In this document: positions 24,732 to 33,713 of the stretch, piece after piece
Numbering within the stretch: position 1 is the stretch's first letter
Layout of the letters: each line of letters starts with the position of its first letter
Source of the DNA: Ethanoligenens sp047722935
GTDB lineage: Bacteria > Bacillota > Clostridia > Oscillospirales > Ethanoligenentaceae
NCBI GenBank assembly: GCA_047722935.1
Contig: JBDNZS010000005.1
Coordinates: 1-64,000, forward strand
Length of the DNA stretch: 64,000 nt
Direction: 5' to 3'
Notes under the pieces: generated by a model
What the model saw: the letters and a program-made list of their open reading frames with translations, nothing else
What the model was told of the DNA's origin: nothing
Databases searched by the model: none
Program-made: the position numbers and the translations under genes

Positions 24732-25052
24732 TTAGGGATTTTCCGGCTCTTCAGACACAACAATATCATAGTCTTCCCCAAGAATTTTCTCAAATTCTTC
24801 TGAAACCGCATCGAATTCGTCATCATCTTCCACAGCGGCCAGCATTTCCTCTCCGCTGTCCTCATCCTCGATGATTTTCAGGATAACCAGTTCTGCGTCA
24901 CTCTCCAGCAAATCTTCCGGTTTATCATACACAGGCATCAGTGCCACATAGGACGCACCAGCGTATTCGACCGTGGCCAGATGCTCAAATTCGTGCGCAT
25001 TGCCCTCTTCATCCAAAAGCGAGATCAACTTTCCTTCGGGTTCTTCCGGCAT
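24732..25052 (-). CDS. DUF1292 family acidic protein
   Basis: A 106-residue, strongly acidic protein of the DUF1292 (YrzB-like) family, recognisable from LLDEEGNAHEFEHLATVEYAGASYVALMP and VILKIIEDEDSGEEMLAAV. Its function is unknown; relatives often sit beside the ruvX (yrrK) and mltG genes, but here it stands alone. GGAGGGG lies 7 nt before the ATG at 25052, which fixes the start against the longer frame. Confidence 0.85.
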   Translation of the reverse strand: MPEEPEGKLISLLDEEGNAHEFEHLATVEYAGASYVALMPVYDKPEDLLESDAELVILKIIEDEDSGEEMLAAVEDDDEFDAVSEEFEKILGEDYDIVVSEEPENP

Positions 25053-25150
25053 GGGAAACCCCTCCTTACCACCGTCAACGGCGTGCAGACAGCTAAATAG
25101 CCATCCATCGAAACACACCCGGATTGCCGCGTGCAGTCCGGCGTGCACTT

Positions 25151-25179
25151 ATTGTATCCCAAGCCGATCAATTAGTCAA
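25151..25179 (-). promoter_or_regulatory. Promoter of the DUF1292 gene
   Basis: Minus strand TTGACT, 17-bp spacer, TACAAT. The remaining gap up to 25400 shows no further clear element. Confidence 0.6.
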
Positions 25180-25400
25180 TGCCTGCTTTTTCCGTCGGAC
25201 AGATGCCACATTATGCCCACTTAATCTTCCGGTATTATGCGATGCCATCCACCGTTTCGCATAAAAAATCAGAAAATTCACACACTACATAAAGTCCAAT
25301 GATTCTGGTCATTAATTCGAACTCTATATCGATTTGATCTGCTTACCATATAGCTGGCAAACAAGCCATTGTTTTTTAAACAGGAAAGGAAGTGCGTAAG

Positions 25401-26300
25401 ATGTATCCCGGATATCAATATATCGGTCACGAAACCATCAGCGTCAACAAGCCGGTCACATTTGAGCCACAGCATCAAGGCGTGCAGCCGGGGCTTGAGA
25501 CGCTCATGAATCCCAGACCCATCAGTGAAAATCCCGAGTATAAAGGCTCTGGAAAATTACAAGACCGTGTGGTGCTCATCTCAGGAGGCGACAGCGGCAT
25601 AGGGCGGGCTGTCGCCATTGCCTGCGCGAAAGAGGGCGCGGATGTCGCCATCCTGTATTACTCGGAAGAGGATGATGCAAGTGAGACCAAAGCGCTGGTT
25701 GAAAACTGTGGACGGCAATGCCTGCCGTTGCGTGGGGATATCCAGCAGGACGCGTTCTGTGCCTATGCCGCCGAGGAAACCGTTCGTCACTTTTCCAAAA
25801 TTGATGTTCTCATCAACAATGCGGGCGTTCAATACCCACAAAACAGCATTTTAGACATTACGGCCGACCAACTGCGGCGCACTTTTGAAACCAACGTGTT
25901 TGCCATGTTCTATCTGACCAAAGCGGTACTGCCGGTTCTGAAATCCGGCGCGTCCATCATCAACACCGCGTCCATTACGGCCTACGCAGGCCATCAGGAG
26001 TTGCTGGATTATTCCGCAACCAAAGGCGCCATCGTCTCGTTCACGCGCTCGTTGTCCCTGTCACTATCCTCACTTGGCATTCGTGTCAATGCCGTTGCGC
26101 CCGGCGCGACCTGGACGCCGCTCATTCCAGCAAGTTTTGCGCCCGCCAAAATTAAGGCATTCGGCACCAACGCACCTATGAAACGTGCAGCCCAGCCATT
26201 TGAGCTTGCTCCTGCATACATTTACCTCGCCAGTGATGATTCCTGCTTTATGTCCGGCCAGGTTCTGCATGTCAACGGCGGCATCATCGTCGGCTCCTGA
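25401..26300 (+). CDS. Short-chain dehydrogenase/reductase (YghA/YhdF-like)
   Basis: A 299-residue SDR oxidoreductase. A family-typical N-terminal extension of about 50 residues (LETLMNPRPISENPEYKGSG) precedes the Rossmann fold with the cofactor motif SGGDSGIGRAV (about 60-70), the NNAG motif in DVLINNAGVQ, and the catalytic Ser in NTASITAY and YxxxK in DYSATKG. The substrate is unknown; relatives are annotated as general stress or glucose-dehydrogenase-like enzymes. AGGAAAGGAAG precedes ATG 25401, preferred over the GTG at 25392. Confidence 0.9.
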   Translation: MYPGYQYIGHETISVNKPVTFEPQHQGVQPGLETLMNPRPISENPEYKGSGKLQDRVVLISGGDSGIGRAVAIACAKEGADVAILYYSEEDDASETKALVENCGRQCLPLRGDIQQDAFCAYAAEETVRHFSKIDVLINNAGVQYPQNSILDITADQLRRTFETNVFAMFYLTKAVLPVLKSGASIINTASITAYAGHQELLDYSATKGAIVSFTRSLSLSLSSLGIRVNAVAPGATWTPLIPASFAPAKIKAFGTNAPMKRAAQPFELAPAYIYLASDDSCFMSGQVLHVNGGIIVGS

Positions 26301-26306
26301 CGTCTG

Positions 26307-27383
26307 TCATTGCCGAGAAAAGAAAAAAGCATACGGCATCACATGATACCATGCGCCCCGAAGCCACAGAACCACCGCCTCATACGCAAAAGAACCTGCG
26401 ACTGCCACCCAGATTCCCAATAGGCGGGCATGTTTATCCCGGATATCCGACAGGACATTGGGAATCAGAATGATTATAAAAATGGCAAAATAATCGACCG
26501 CACGATCATATACAGTGGCCTGTATCTCCAACAGTGTGAGCAAGAAGGCCAGACAGCCGCAAAGCAACTCCGTATTGGGCCTATGCTCTATGGAAAGCCG
26601 CCGGTCGTAGCCACAGGCCCATGAAAGCAACAGCACTGCACCAAAGAGTGCCAGTTTTACAAAGGAAAACAGATGCAGCCCGGTATGATAACTACCAAAC
26701 CGATAGAGCGCGTATCTGGGAAAAACAGACCCAATTACGTCAATAATTCCATCAGCGGCAAGAAAAGCACCCATTCCGGCGGCCGCAAGCAACAGGATAC
26801 TACGGCGCGTGAATCGGACGGTATACAGTAGCGGCACCAGAAGAAAAAGCAGCGCCGTTGCGTGAAAACTGGCAGCCGCAAGCACAACAAGGCAAAAAAG
26901 CAGACGGTTTTTTTGCAACAGCGGCAACCCGCAGAGTAAAATAGCGAGCGCCAGGTACTGTCGGATTGCCGTCATGGACATCGCATAAAACAGCAGGCTG
27001 GCAAACAGGCAGACACTCAGCCACACCATTTTAGAATAGCGGGATATGAGCAAAGCAATCGGCAGCAAAATGCACCCGGATGTCACCGCGGTAAACCACA
27101 CGCTGTTGACCGAAACCGCACCGAGACATTTGGAAAAAAGAAGATAGCCCCATTCAAAACGCGACGTTTGTACAACAATCGCCAACGGTTTCGCCGCCTG
27201 TCGGAACTGTTCCAAATAGGTGGGAAAATCGGTTCCGACCGACGGCGCACGCAATGCCGCAAGCAAATACAGCAGCAAAAAAGAACCGGTCAAATACCAT
27301 GCGTTTTTCGTACGGGAGGCGCCGTCCGCAAAAAGCACCATTCCTACCGCAGTCAAAGCCGCCGACACTCCAAAATAGACCAT
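26307..27383 (-). CDS. EpsG-like polysaccharide polymerase
   Basis: A 358-residue protein with about ten membrane segments. It has the EpsG/Wzy-type features LLAALRAPSVGTDFPTYLEQF (about 40-60), FEWGYLLFSK and the mid-chain AIRQYLALAILL. Such proteins link repeat units of an exopolysaccharide outside the membrane. It is the last gene of the six-gene polysaccharide operon, 9 bp after the glycosyltransferase before it, with GGGGAGGGGC ahead of its ATG. Confidence 0.82.
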   Translation of the reverse strand: MVYFGVSAALTAVGMVLFADGASRTKNAWYLTGSFLLLYLLAALRAPSVGTDFPTYLEQFRQAAKPLAIVVQTSRFEWGYLLFSKCLGAVSVNSVWFTAVTSGCILLPIALLISRYSKMVWLSVCLFASLLFYAMSMTAIRQYLALAILLCGLPLLQKNRLLFCLVVLAAASFHATALLFLLVPLLYTVRFTRRSILLLAAAGMGAFLAADGIIDVIGSVFPRYALYRFGSYHTGLHLFSFVKLALFGAVLLLSWACGYDRRLSIEHRPNTELLCGCLAFLLTLLEIQATVYDRAVDYFAIFIIILIPNVLSDIRDKHARLLGIWVAVAGSFAYEAVVLWLRGAWYHVMPYAFFFSRQ

Positions 27384-27392
27384 GCCCCTCCC

Positions 27393-28520
27393 CTACCTGT
27401 CGCAATTTGACCGAAAAGGCAGATCTGTTTGCCGCAGACCTGCTTGATAAAACCGTGAAAGCCGTGCAGCGGCAACCGATACGTCGTATCCTCTGGCTGA
27501 CAGATCTGGATCGGACAGGCGCCCCCGTACCGCAAGAATATGTTCCGCCCAACTCTCCACAGAATCGTACAGCGGCAGCGCCGTTACTCCCGGCAAAAGC
27601 TGTGCGGTGTGCGGCAACGCGTCCGATACGACACATGGCAGCCCAGCAGCCAACGCTTCCAGCAGCGCAGCACCGAACCCCTCAAACATCGATGGGAAAA
27701 CGAACACATCCATCGCCTGCAGAAAAGGAGCTACCCTGCGCCGTGTGCCCACAAAACGCACGGCATCACCCAGTCCCTTTTCGCGGCACGCCTTTTCCAC
27801 ATACGCGCGCTGCGGCCCGTCTCCCACAAGCAGAAGAATACTCTCCGGGCAAATCCGATGCAGACACGAAAAAACATCCAGCAAAAACAAGTGGTTTTTT
27901 TCTGGTGTGAACCGTCCCACATGGCCGATGACCAGCTGCTCCCGGCATCCCAGCATTTTGCGTGTTTGTGCCCGCACATCGGTACAAAATGCAAAATGCC
28001 CGGTATCGACCGCCGGCGGAATGATCTCTGCCTTCCCTCTCTTGCCGAATAGGAAATCGGCTGCTTCATCGGAACAGGCCATGTAGGCGTTGGCGATGTG
28101 CCGACCCATATGTGTTCCGACTGCATTGCGCAGAGCTTTATCCCAGCCACCAGCAGACCACGCGGTACTGTGGCTGTGCAAAATACGCAGGGGCACACCC
28201 GCACATTTCGCCGCAAAGAAAAACGGCCCGCATAAAGCAGGCACATGACAATGTGCCACTGTATATCCCGGCTGTCTGGCAAAAGCATCGGACAGTTCCC
28301 TTACATATTTAAAAAGATGCCGCGCCGTCGGGGGGGACATCCGCAGCACCCGCCCCCCCAGTGCGCAAAAATCAGTCTCGTAGTCTAAACTGCCGCGCGA
28401 AAACGTCAGCAGATCAAATGTGAACCGTGTCCTGTCCATCTTTTGATAAAGCGCAAGCAAAGAAGCAGGTACACCGTCGCCCACAGCAGATGTACCCGTC
28501 AAATGCAGTACCCGAATCAC
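27393..28520 (-). CDS. GT4-type glycosyltransferase (EpsF-like)
   Basis: A 375-residue GT-B glycosyltransferase that adds a sugar to the lipid-linked repeat unit. The N-terminal acceptor half begins VLHLTGTSAVGDGVPA. The C-terminal nucleotide-sugar half has VGRFTPEKNHLFLLDVF (about 195-210), LVGDGPQRAYVEKAC and the EX7E-like VFVFPSMFEGFGAALLEALAAGLP. I chose GTG 28520, which overlaps the preceding stop (GTGA) and has AAAGGTG upstream; a start at 28529 is possible. Sugar specificity cannot be read. Confidence 0.88.
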   Translation of the reverse strand: MIRVLHLTGTSAVGDGVPASLLALYQKMDRTRFTFDLLTFSRGSLDYETDFCALGGRVLRMSPPTARHLFKYVRELSDAFARQPGYTVAHCHVPALCGPFFFAAKCAGVPLRILHSHSTAWSAGGWDKALRNAVGTHMGRHIANAYMACSDEAADFLFGKRGKAEIIPPAVDTGHFAFCTDVRAQTRKMLGCREQLVIGHVGRFTPEKNHLFLLDVFSCLHRICPESILLLVGDGPQRAYVEKACREKGLGDAVRFVGTRRRVAPFLQAMDVFVFPSMFEGFGAALLEALAAGLPCVVSDALPHTAQLLPGVTALPLYDSVESWAEHILAVRGRLSDPDLSARGYDVSVAAARLSRFYQAGLRQTDLPFRSNCDR

Positions 28521-29419
28521 GAGAAACACCTTTCGACATTACGGCGCAGTGTGTGCAGATAGAGCCATTCACGTACAGCTTCAGGCGCCATCCTCGCTGT
28601 TCCTCTCACCAACAGGGATACGGCATATCCCCTCGCCCCAATATATCCGGAATGCCGCAGCTGCCTAAAGAAAGCCGCTTCTGCCTTTAAATAGGCATGG
28701 CCTCCCCTTCGTCTGGATTGTTGTTCAAACGCCCTGACATACATCAGATTCTCCTGAATATTATATCCTTTTGCGCCCTTGCTCAGCAGACGTATCCACA
28801 AATCATAATCTTCAAAAAAGGGAACTATCCTATAATTCCCCGCTCGCAAGACCGCCGCCTTTCTGACAAACACAGTCATGTGGCAGAAAGGATTTCGCCA
28901 ATGTGCAAACGCATGGATTTCATCCGGCCATTCAGGCACACAGCGGCAGACCATCCTTTTCTGTCGCTGCTCCAGTATGTTGCACCCCACAATGTCATAG
29001 TCGGGGTGGTCAGACAAAACCTGCAACTGTTTTTCAAACCGGAACGGCATACAGATATCATCAGCATCCATCCGCGCAATCAGCGGACATCTACAGGCTA
29101 GTACGCCCTGCCGCAGCATCTCTCCCAGCCCCGCGCCGCCGGGAAGTTTACATACACGCAGTAAGCCATTGGAAAACATCGCGTGTTTGTCTACTACTCG
29201 GCGAAGCCCGTCAGAAAGCGCCCCATCCTCTAACAAAAGGATTTCTGTGGGCATCACTGTCTGGAAAAGCAAGCTATGCAAGCAAGCATCCAGCCACTCG
29301 GGTCGTTCTTTGCTGCACACAGGCAGGAGTACGGAAAATGGCATCTGCTGCAACGGTGTTTCCTTTACAGCGGTACCTGTCGCCTGATTCGTCAAATTTC
29401 GACATTTTTTGCACACCAT
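28517..29419 (-). CDS. GT2 family glycosyltransferase
   Basis: A 300-residue GT-A fold transferase. The nucleotide-sugar core runs from FSVLLPVCSKERPEWLDACLHSLL (about 28-50) through EILLLEDGA to the metal-binding ARMDADDICMP (about 115-125). The acceptor region includes FFEDYDLWIRLLSKG. It belongs to the EPS operon, its stop overlapping the next start, and AGGGG precedes the ATG. Substrate unknown. Confidence 0.88.
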   Translation of the reverse strand: MVCKKCRNLTNQATGTAVKETPLQQMPFSVLLPVCSKERPEWLDACLHSLLFQTVMPTEILLLEDGALSDGLRRVVDKHAMFSNGLLRVCKLPGGAGLGEMLRQGVLACRCPLIARMDADDICMPFRFEKQLQVLSDHPDYDIVGCNILEQRQKRMVCRCVPEWPDEIHAFAHWRNPFCHMTVFVRKAAVLRAGNYRIVPFFEDYDLWIRLLSKGAKGYNIQENLMYVRAFEQQSRRRGGHAYLKAEAAFFRQLRHSGYIGARGYAVSLLVRGTARMAPEAVREWLYLHTLRRNVERCFS

Positions 29420-29458
29420 GGCGCCCCTACCTATGTCATTTGTCTCATCCTTATGTAT

Positions 29459-30124
29459 CTATTGAAACGCGCATTCACAGTCGTTCAGCACGCTGCCAAC
29501 CAATCGAACACCCATCTGCTTGAGGCTGTCACATGCCGTTTGGACACTTTCCACCGGTGTCATGTTTTGGCGGAGCACCAGCACCGTACCGTCCGTCATT
29601 TTCCCCAATGCGCAGGCATCTCCAAAGTGGCAGACAGCAGGTGTATCCAGCAGCACCCAATCATATGCCTCCGCCAGACGATGCAATATCTCTGTCATTT
29701 GAGGGGAATCAAGCAGTACCATCGGATGTCTGCGCGCCACTCCTGCCAGTAAAACATCGAATCCCAGGCCGGAAACAACAATGCCCCTTTTAAAATCAGT
29801 GTCCTTTTCTTCCAACACGGCGGCCAACCCGTTCAAAGGTTCTTGCTGTAATCGCAGGCGCTCCGCCAACACGGGACTTCGTAAATTTGCTTCCAAAAGC
29901 AGCACGCGCGCGCCCTTCTGTGCCAGCGCAACGGCAAGATTGACCGCAACGGTAGTCTTGCCTTCCCTGGGCAGTGCGCTGGTCACTACAATGCGGCGTG
30001 GCTGCTGCGGATAAAGCGCCGACAACTGCATACAAAGCGCCCAACAGGCCTCCTCAAATGCCGGAGGCGCATTACACGACAGAATCGGCATTGGGCCACG
30101 CCTTTGTAAAAAACGCATTGGCAT
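29459..30124 (-). CDS. CpsD/CapB-like P-loop ATPase (BY-kinase family, no tyrosine tail)
   Basis: A protein of about 221 residues resembling bacterial tyrosine kinases that steer polysaccharide chain length. Walker A is SALPREGKTTVAVNLA; Walker A'-like VLLLEANLRSP and Walker B WVLLDTPAVCHFGDA follow. The usual C-terminal tyrosine cluster is absent; the chain ends LNDCECAFQ, so autophosphorylation of a tail seems impossible. The start is set near 30124-30133, overlapping the ribosome site at the end of the Wzz-like gene; the much longer frame to 30451 runs antisense-like through that gene and is rejected. It probably works with the Wzz-like partner. Confidence 0.82.
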   Translation of the reverse strand: MPMRFLQRRGPMPILSCNAPPAFEEACWALCMQLSALYPQQPRRIVVTSALPREGKTTVAVNLAVALAQKGARVLLLEANLRSPVLAERLRLQQEPLNGLAAVLEEKDTDFKRGIVVSGLGFDVLLAGVARRHPMVLLDSPQMTEILHRLAEAYDWVLLDTPAVCHFGDACALGKMTDGTVLVLRQNMTPVESVQTACDSLKQMGVRLVGSVLNDCECAFQ

Positions 30125-30137
30125 CTTTCCCATCCTC

Positions 30138-30842
30138 TCACGAATCTTTTGCGATGGCATGTGGCAGCACCCCCAGCACCGGAAGATCTGTGCGTTTCGC
30201 CACTTCCCGTGCTGTATAATATCCCTTATGCCAACATTCCAGAAAAAGTGCCAAAAAGATTGCAATTCCCCACCCAATAGCATAACAAACGCCACCAACA
30301 ACCCATAAGTCCGGGGCCACTGGCGTTTCATCAACCGTGGGGTCAGAAGTCGGCTGAATGCTGCCCAAATACGCCATATCAGAGATGGCTTTCGGGGCAA
30401 TCCGTGCAATTTCCCGCACCATCCGCATGGCCATTTCCGGCGTGTCTGCATTGACAGATATCAATAAAACCCCCGTCTGCTGTATACATTTCACGGAAAT
30501 ATGGGATGCCAATTCCGTATCTGAAACAGACAGACGAAGGTTTGCCTTCACTTTATCCAATATTCTATTGCTTTTCAATACTGCCGCATCAGTTGCGGAA
30601 AGCTGTGCAGCCGCCATCAACCGGTCATATGTAACCGTCGTATCGGAAGCGACGGCCGGCGTAACAAGCAGTTGAACCTCCGCCCGATAGGATACCGACA
30701 CAAAAACATGCGCGGCCACAGCACCCAAAAACGCACAAAAAAATGGCAAAAGCAACAGCAAAAACAGATACCGGTGCAAAACAATCAAAACATCCCGTAA
30801 GCACAGGCGCTCAATTGCTCTGTATACCCCCGTATCTTCCAT
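30138..30842 (-). CDS. Wzz/YveK-type polysaccharide chain-length regulator
   Basis: A 234-residue membrane protein with two transmembrane segments (about 22-48 and 178-202) around an extracytoplasmic Wzz domain (SYRAEVQLLVTPAVA). It ends in a short cytoplasmic tail typical of the activator subunit (YTAREVAKRTDLPVLGVLPH). In Firmicutes this protein activates the cognate CpsD-type kinase encoded next. GGAAAGG precedes the ATG. Second gene of the operon. Confidence 0.88.
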   Translation of the reverse strand: MEDTGVYRAIERLCLRDVLIVLHRYLFLLLLLPFFCAFLGAVAAHVFVSVSYRAEVQLLVTPAVASDTTVTYDRLMAAAQLSATDAAVLKSNRILDKVKANLRLSVSDTELASHISVKCIQQTGVLLISVNADTPEMAMRMVREIARIAPKAISDMAYLGSIQPTSDPTVDETPVAPDLWVVGGVCYAIGWGIAIFLALFLECWHKGYYTAREVAKRTDLPVLGVLPHAIAKDS

Positions 30843-30889
30843 TGACTGCCTTTCCCCTTTTATATCTGCCTACAGTTTCTCGTCTGGTG

Positions 30890-31552
30890 TCAGCGCGCGC
30901 CAAGCCCTTTAAAAACCACTGTCACTGTTTTTAATAAAATCAGGCAGTCCGTCGGCAATGAGAGGCACCGGATATAGGCTTTATCGAGGCGGCACTTATC
31001 CTTTGGCCCAATATCATACCCACCGTTCACCTGCGCCCAACCGGTCAACCCGGGTTTTACAGCCAGCCGGTCGCGAAATTCCGGAATATCCCGTTCAAAC
31101 TGCGCGTAAAAATAAGCGCGTTCAGGCCGCGGTCCCACCATGGACATATCCCCGCGCAGGATATTCACTAACTGCGGCAGTTCATCCACATGATATTTGC
31201 GTAAAAACCGTCCAAAACGGGTGATCCTGCCATCATTCTTTTTGGCCCAAGCCGGTCCGCTCGCCTCCGCGTCTATCCGCATGGAGCGGAACTTATAGAT
31301 AACAAAGGTCTTGCCATCCAATCCCAGCCGTTCCTGTTTGAAGATGACCGGCCCTTTGGATTCCAGCCGCACCCCGACAGCTGCCGCCAACATCAGTGGG
31401 CTGAACAGCACACAGCCAATCAAAGCCGTAAATAAGTCGAACAGGCGTTTACCTATGCGAAGATACCAGTCGGAAGTACCGCTTTGTCCCCTCGCTGCAT
31501 ATGCCAGTGCGGAAACCGTACTTCCCGCGCGGTCAAAATGATCAATCACCAT
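30890..31552 (-). CDS. Undecaprenyl-phosphate sugar phosphotransferase (EPS priming)
   Basis: A 220-residue bacterial sugar transferase of the polyprenol-phosphate phosphotransferase family. It starts repeat-unit assembly by moving a sugar-phosphate onto the lipid carrier. One membrane-entering helix (about 38-60, LFDLFTALIGCVLFSPLMLAA) is followed by the catalytic domain: GPVIFKQERLGLDGKTFVIYKFRSM, KYHVDELPQLVNIL, GDMSMVGPRPE, and KPGLTGWAQVNG. It is the short (EpsL/PglC-like) form. First gene of the operon; promoter at 31635-31663. Confidence 0.94.
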   Translation of the reverse strand: MVIDHFDRAGSTVSALAYAARGQSGTSDWYLRIGKRLFDLFTALIGCVLFSPLMLAAAVGVRLESKGPVIFKQERLGLDGKTFVIYKFRSMRIDAEASGPAWAKKNDGRITRFGRFLRKYHVDELPQLVNILRGDMSMVGPRPERAYFYAQFERDIPEFRDRLAVKPGLTGWAQVNGGYDIGPKDKCRLDKAYIRCLSLPTDCLILLKTVTVVFKGLGAR

Positions 31553-31634
31553 AACACTTCCAGTATCTGTTCAATTCATCGAAAGTCGAACCGTATCGTC
31601 GCGGCATCCCAAACCAATCCCATTTATGCGCTTT

Positions 31635-31663
31635 ATTATAGTATGAGCCATTCGCAAATGCAA
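31635..31663 (-). promoter_or_regulatory. Promoter of the exopolysaccharide operon
   Basis: Minus strand TTGCAT, 17-bp spacer, TATAAT, about 75 bp before the first EPS gene. The gap to the divergent gene (31664-31877) is AT-rich and shows nothing else I can name. Confidence 0.7.
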
Positions 31664-31877
31664 TACGCCATTTGTAAACTTTTTTCATACCATTTGATGT
31701 GAATTTTGAAATCGCACACAGTATTACAAGCAGATTGCTCCAAACACTATACCATAAAAAAACTGTAATTGCAATGCGGCAAACTGATATTTTCTATATT
31801 TTACCTCTTTTGGAATGCGGAATCTCCTGTTATATTCTTATGCACACTTCATATTTACAGGATCTGTTCATATGACC

Positions 31878-31906
31878 TTGAAAAAAAAGTAAAATAAAGC
31901 TATAAT
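31878..31906 (+). promoter_or_regulatory. Promoter of the LCP gene
   Basis: TTGAAA, 17-bp spacer, TATAAT. It implies a leader of about 58 nt to the TTG start at 31971. Confidence 0.75.
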
Positions 31907-31970
31907 AGTGCGTATTGCAACGGATGGTTTGCAGATAGGGTGTTGTTGTCATAAAAAGGAGGACGATCAT

Positions 31971-33005
31971 TTGTCAGGTATACGGGCTAAGAAAAGGTTT
32001 CATTGGTGGTTCATCCCAATCATCATCGTCGTAGCGCTTGCGATTTCGATATCCGCAATTTACGCATATGCGTCTTCTCGCATCCATAAAAACGTAAAGT
32101 ATGTGAAGAACTGGAGTCAGGTGACCAGCACCGCACAAGACAACACCTCCAGCGCTCAGCAAGGACTTGACCAAATTGATGCCGGTAATTTTCCAAGCGG
32201 TAACTCAAAAGATTATCCCATCATTCAAGTCAAACAAAAAGATCCAAACATTGAAAACATCCTCCTGGTGGGAATAGACGCTACTCAGGGCAACGGCGGC
32301 GAAGGCAGCTATGGCGCCAATCGCGCGGACAGCATCATGGTCTTGAGCGTCAATAAAAAGACAAACACATTAAAGATTGCTTCTCTCTTACGCGATACAA
32401 AGACATACTTCCCCAATACGCAAAGCAACCATAAGCTGAATGCCGCTTTCTCCTATGGGGGCATCGGCCTGCAGATCGACGTCGTCAATTACGCATATAA
32501 ATTGGATATCCAGAAATATATGGAATTCGATTTTGACGGGTTCTCACATATCATTGACACTGTCGGCGGAGTACCTATCACCCTTACGGCCAAAGAGGCA
32601 AGCTACTCCTACATCAATGTCGGCACGCAGGCGGGAACCTATACGCTGGATGGCGCTCACGCATTAGGATATACGCGCACACGCAAAATCGACACGGATT
32701 TTATGCGTACACAGCGTCAGCGCAATGTAATGATGGCAATTTATAATAAGTTTAAATCAGCCGATGTGCTCACAAAAATATCTGTTTTGAACCAATGCAC
32801 CGGATATTTTAAAACAAACATCCCAACCACAGAATTGACCGGTACGCTTATGTCATTTGAAAGCAACCTGAGCAACATCCAGCAAATTTCCATCCCCACG
32901 GAAGATGATGGCATGTATACGACGGAGACCAGTCCCATCTGGTTCTGGGATCTAAACTGGCCCGCAGAAGTGGGGAAACTACAGAGTTATATTTACGGAA
33001 GCTAA
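31971..33005 (+). CDS. LytR-CpsA-Psr (LCP) family glycopolymer-peptidoglycan ligase
   Basis: A 344-residue protein with a short cytoplasmic N-terminus, one membrane anchor (about 12-33) and an extracellular LCP domain (about 100-290). LCP motifs are visible: LLVGIDATQG, RADSIMVLSVN, SLLRDTKTYFP, DFDGFSHIIDTVGGVPI, and the arginine motif ALGYTRTRKIDTDFMRTQRQR. LCP enzymes attach glycans from lipid carriers to the cell wall. The TTG start at 31971 follows AAAAAGGAGG. It is divergent from the EPS operon, which could supply its substrate. Expressed alone, with a terminator at 33034. Confidence 0.93.
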   Translation: MSGIRAKKRFHWWFIPIIIVVALAISISAIYAYASSRIHKNVKYVKNWSQVTSTAQDNTSSAQQGLDQIDAGNFPSGNSKDYPIIQVKQKDPNIENILLVGIDATQGNGGEGSYGANRADSIMVLSVNKKTNTLKIASLLRDTKTYFPNTQSNHKLNAAFSYGGIGLQIDVVNYAYKLDIQKYMEFDFDGFSHIIDTVGGVPITLTAKEASYSYINVGTQAGTYTLDGAHALGYTRTRKIDTDFMRTQRQRNVMMAIYNKFKSADVLTKISVLNQCTGYFKTNIPTTELTGTLMSFESNLSNIQQISIPTEDDGMYTTETSPIWFWDLNWPAEVGKLQSYIYGS

Positions 33006-33033
33006 CCTTTCCACTTCTATCATTTATTCCTAT

Positions 33034-33070
33034 AGCCAGAAAGGGCGAAATACTCTTTCTGGCTTTTTTT
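33034..33070 (+). terminator. Terminator after the LCP gene
   Basis: Stem AGCCAGAAAG / CTTTCTGGCT followed by TTTTTT. Confidence 0.9.
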
Positions 33071-33135
33071 ATATACACAAATGGAGACTGGTTCACATAG
33101 TTTTTTGGCGTTATACATAAACTTCCCCAAAGTCA

Positions 33136-33202
33136 TTGACAAAAGTGCTTGTGCAAGATAAAATGTTAGATAGAGCAAACGCTAATAGTGATTCTCATTA
33201 TG
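33136..33202 (+). promoter_or_regulatory. Feo operon promoter with Fur-box-like sequence
   Basis: TTGACA at 33136, 17-bp spacer, TAAAAT at 33159. About 20 bp further AATAGTGATTCTCATTATG (33184-33202) resembles the GATAATGATTATCATTATC Fur consensus. Iron repression is inferred. The leader to feoA is about 185 nt. Confidence 0.6.
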
Positions 33203-33357
33203 CTCACGCAGTCACTTCATTGGGCAGATGTGTTACACCATCCGACGTTCATCCGTTGCAAAGCAAAGGATTCATTTGATCCCTACTCGCAACGCGCTCC
33301 TCGCATAGCAGTGCAGTGTGAATGTTTACCTTTGGTTCATAAAGGAGTGTATATATT

Positions 33358-33651
33358 ATGAAAAAAGAAAACCCCATCGTATTACCGAATCAAAATCTGT
33401 CGGTTTGCAAACCGCGCAATCCCGCGGCACAACGCAGCATTCCGCTGAGCATGGTACGCGTAGGGCAGAACGTCACTGTCCAATCTATTTCCGGCAAAGA
33501 CGATACCCGGCGTTTCCTTTGCAACCTTGGTTTTGTGGAAGATGCCGTGGTGTCCGTTGTGTCAGAGATGAACGGCAATGTGATCGTCAGTATCAAGGGT
33601 ACGCGGCTTGCCATTAGCCGTACGATGGCGAACCGCGTTCTCACAGCCTGA
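33358..33651 (+). CDS. feoA: FeoA family protein 1
   Basis: A 97-residue SH3-like FeoA protein (PLSMVRVGQNVTVQSISGKDDTRRFLCNLGFVEDAVVSVVSE, then IVSIKGTRLAISRTMANRVL). FeoA binds or regulates the FeoB ferrous-iron channel. It has an extra N-terminal stretch of about 25 residues. AAGGAGTG precedes the ATG. First gene of a Feo operon with a second feoA next to it. Confidence 0.9.
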   Translation: MKKENPIVLPNQNLSVCKPRNPAAQRSIPLSMVRVGQNVTVQSISGKDDTRRFLCNLGFVEDAVVSVVSEMNGNVIVSIKGTRLAISRTMANRVLTA

Positions 33652-33713
33652 GAAGAACACTCTGCATCCTGAATACGGGAATAATGCCAGATGAAGATAT
33701 GGGGGGAATCAAT

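Noticed and set aside
30134..30451. Upstream extension of the CpsD-like gene
   Set aside because: The extended segment lies inside the Wzz-like gene in another frame and has no kinase-family similarity; an internal start with a ribosome site exists at 30124-30133.
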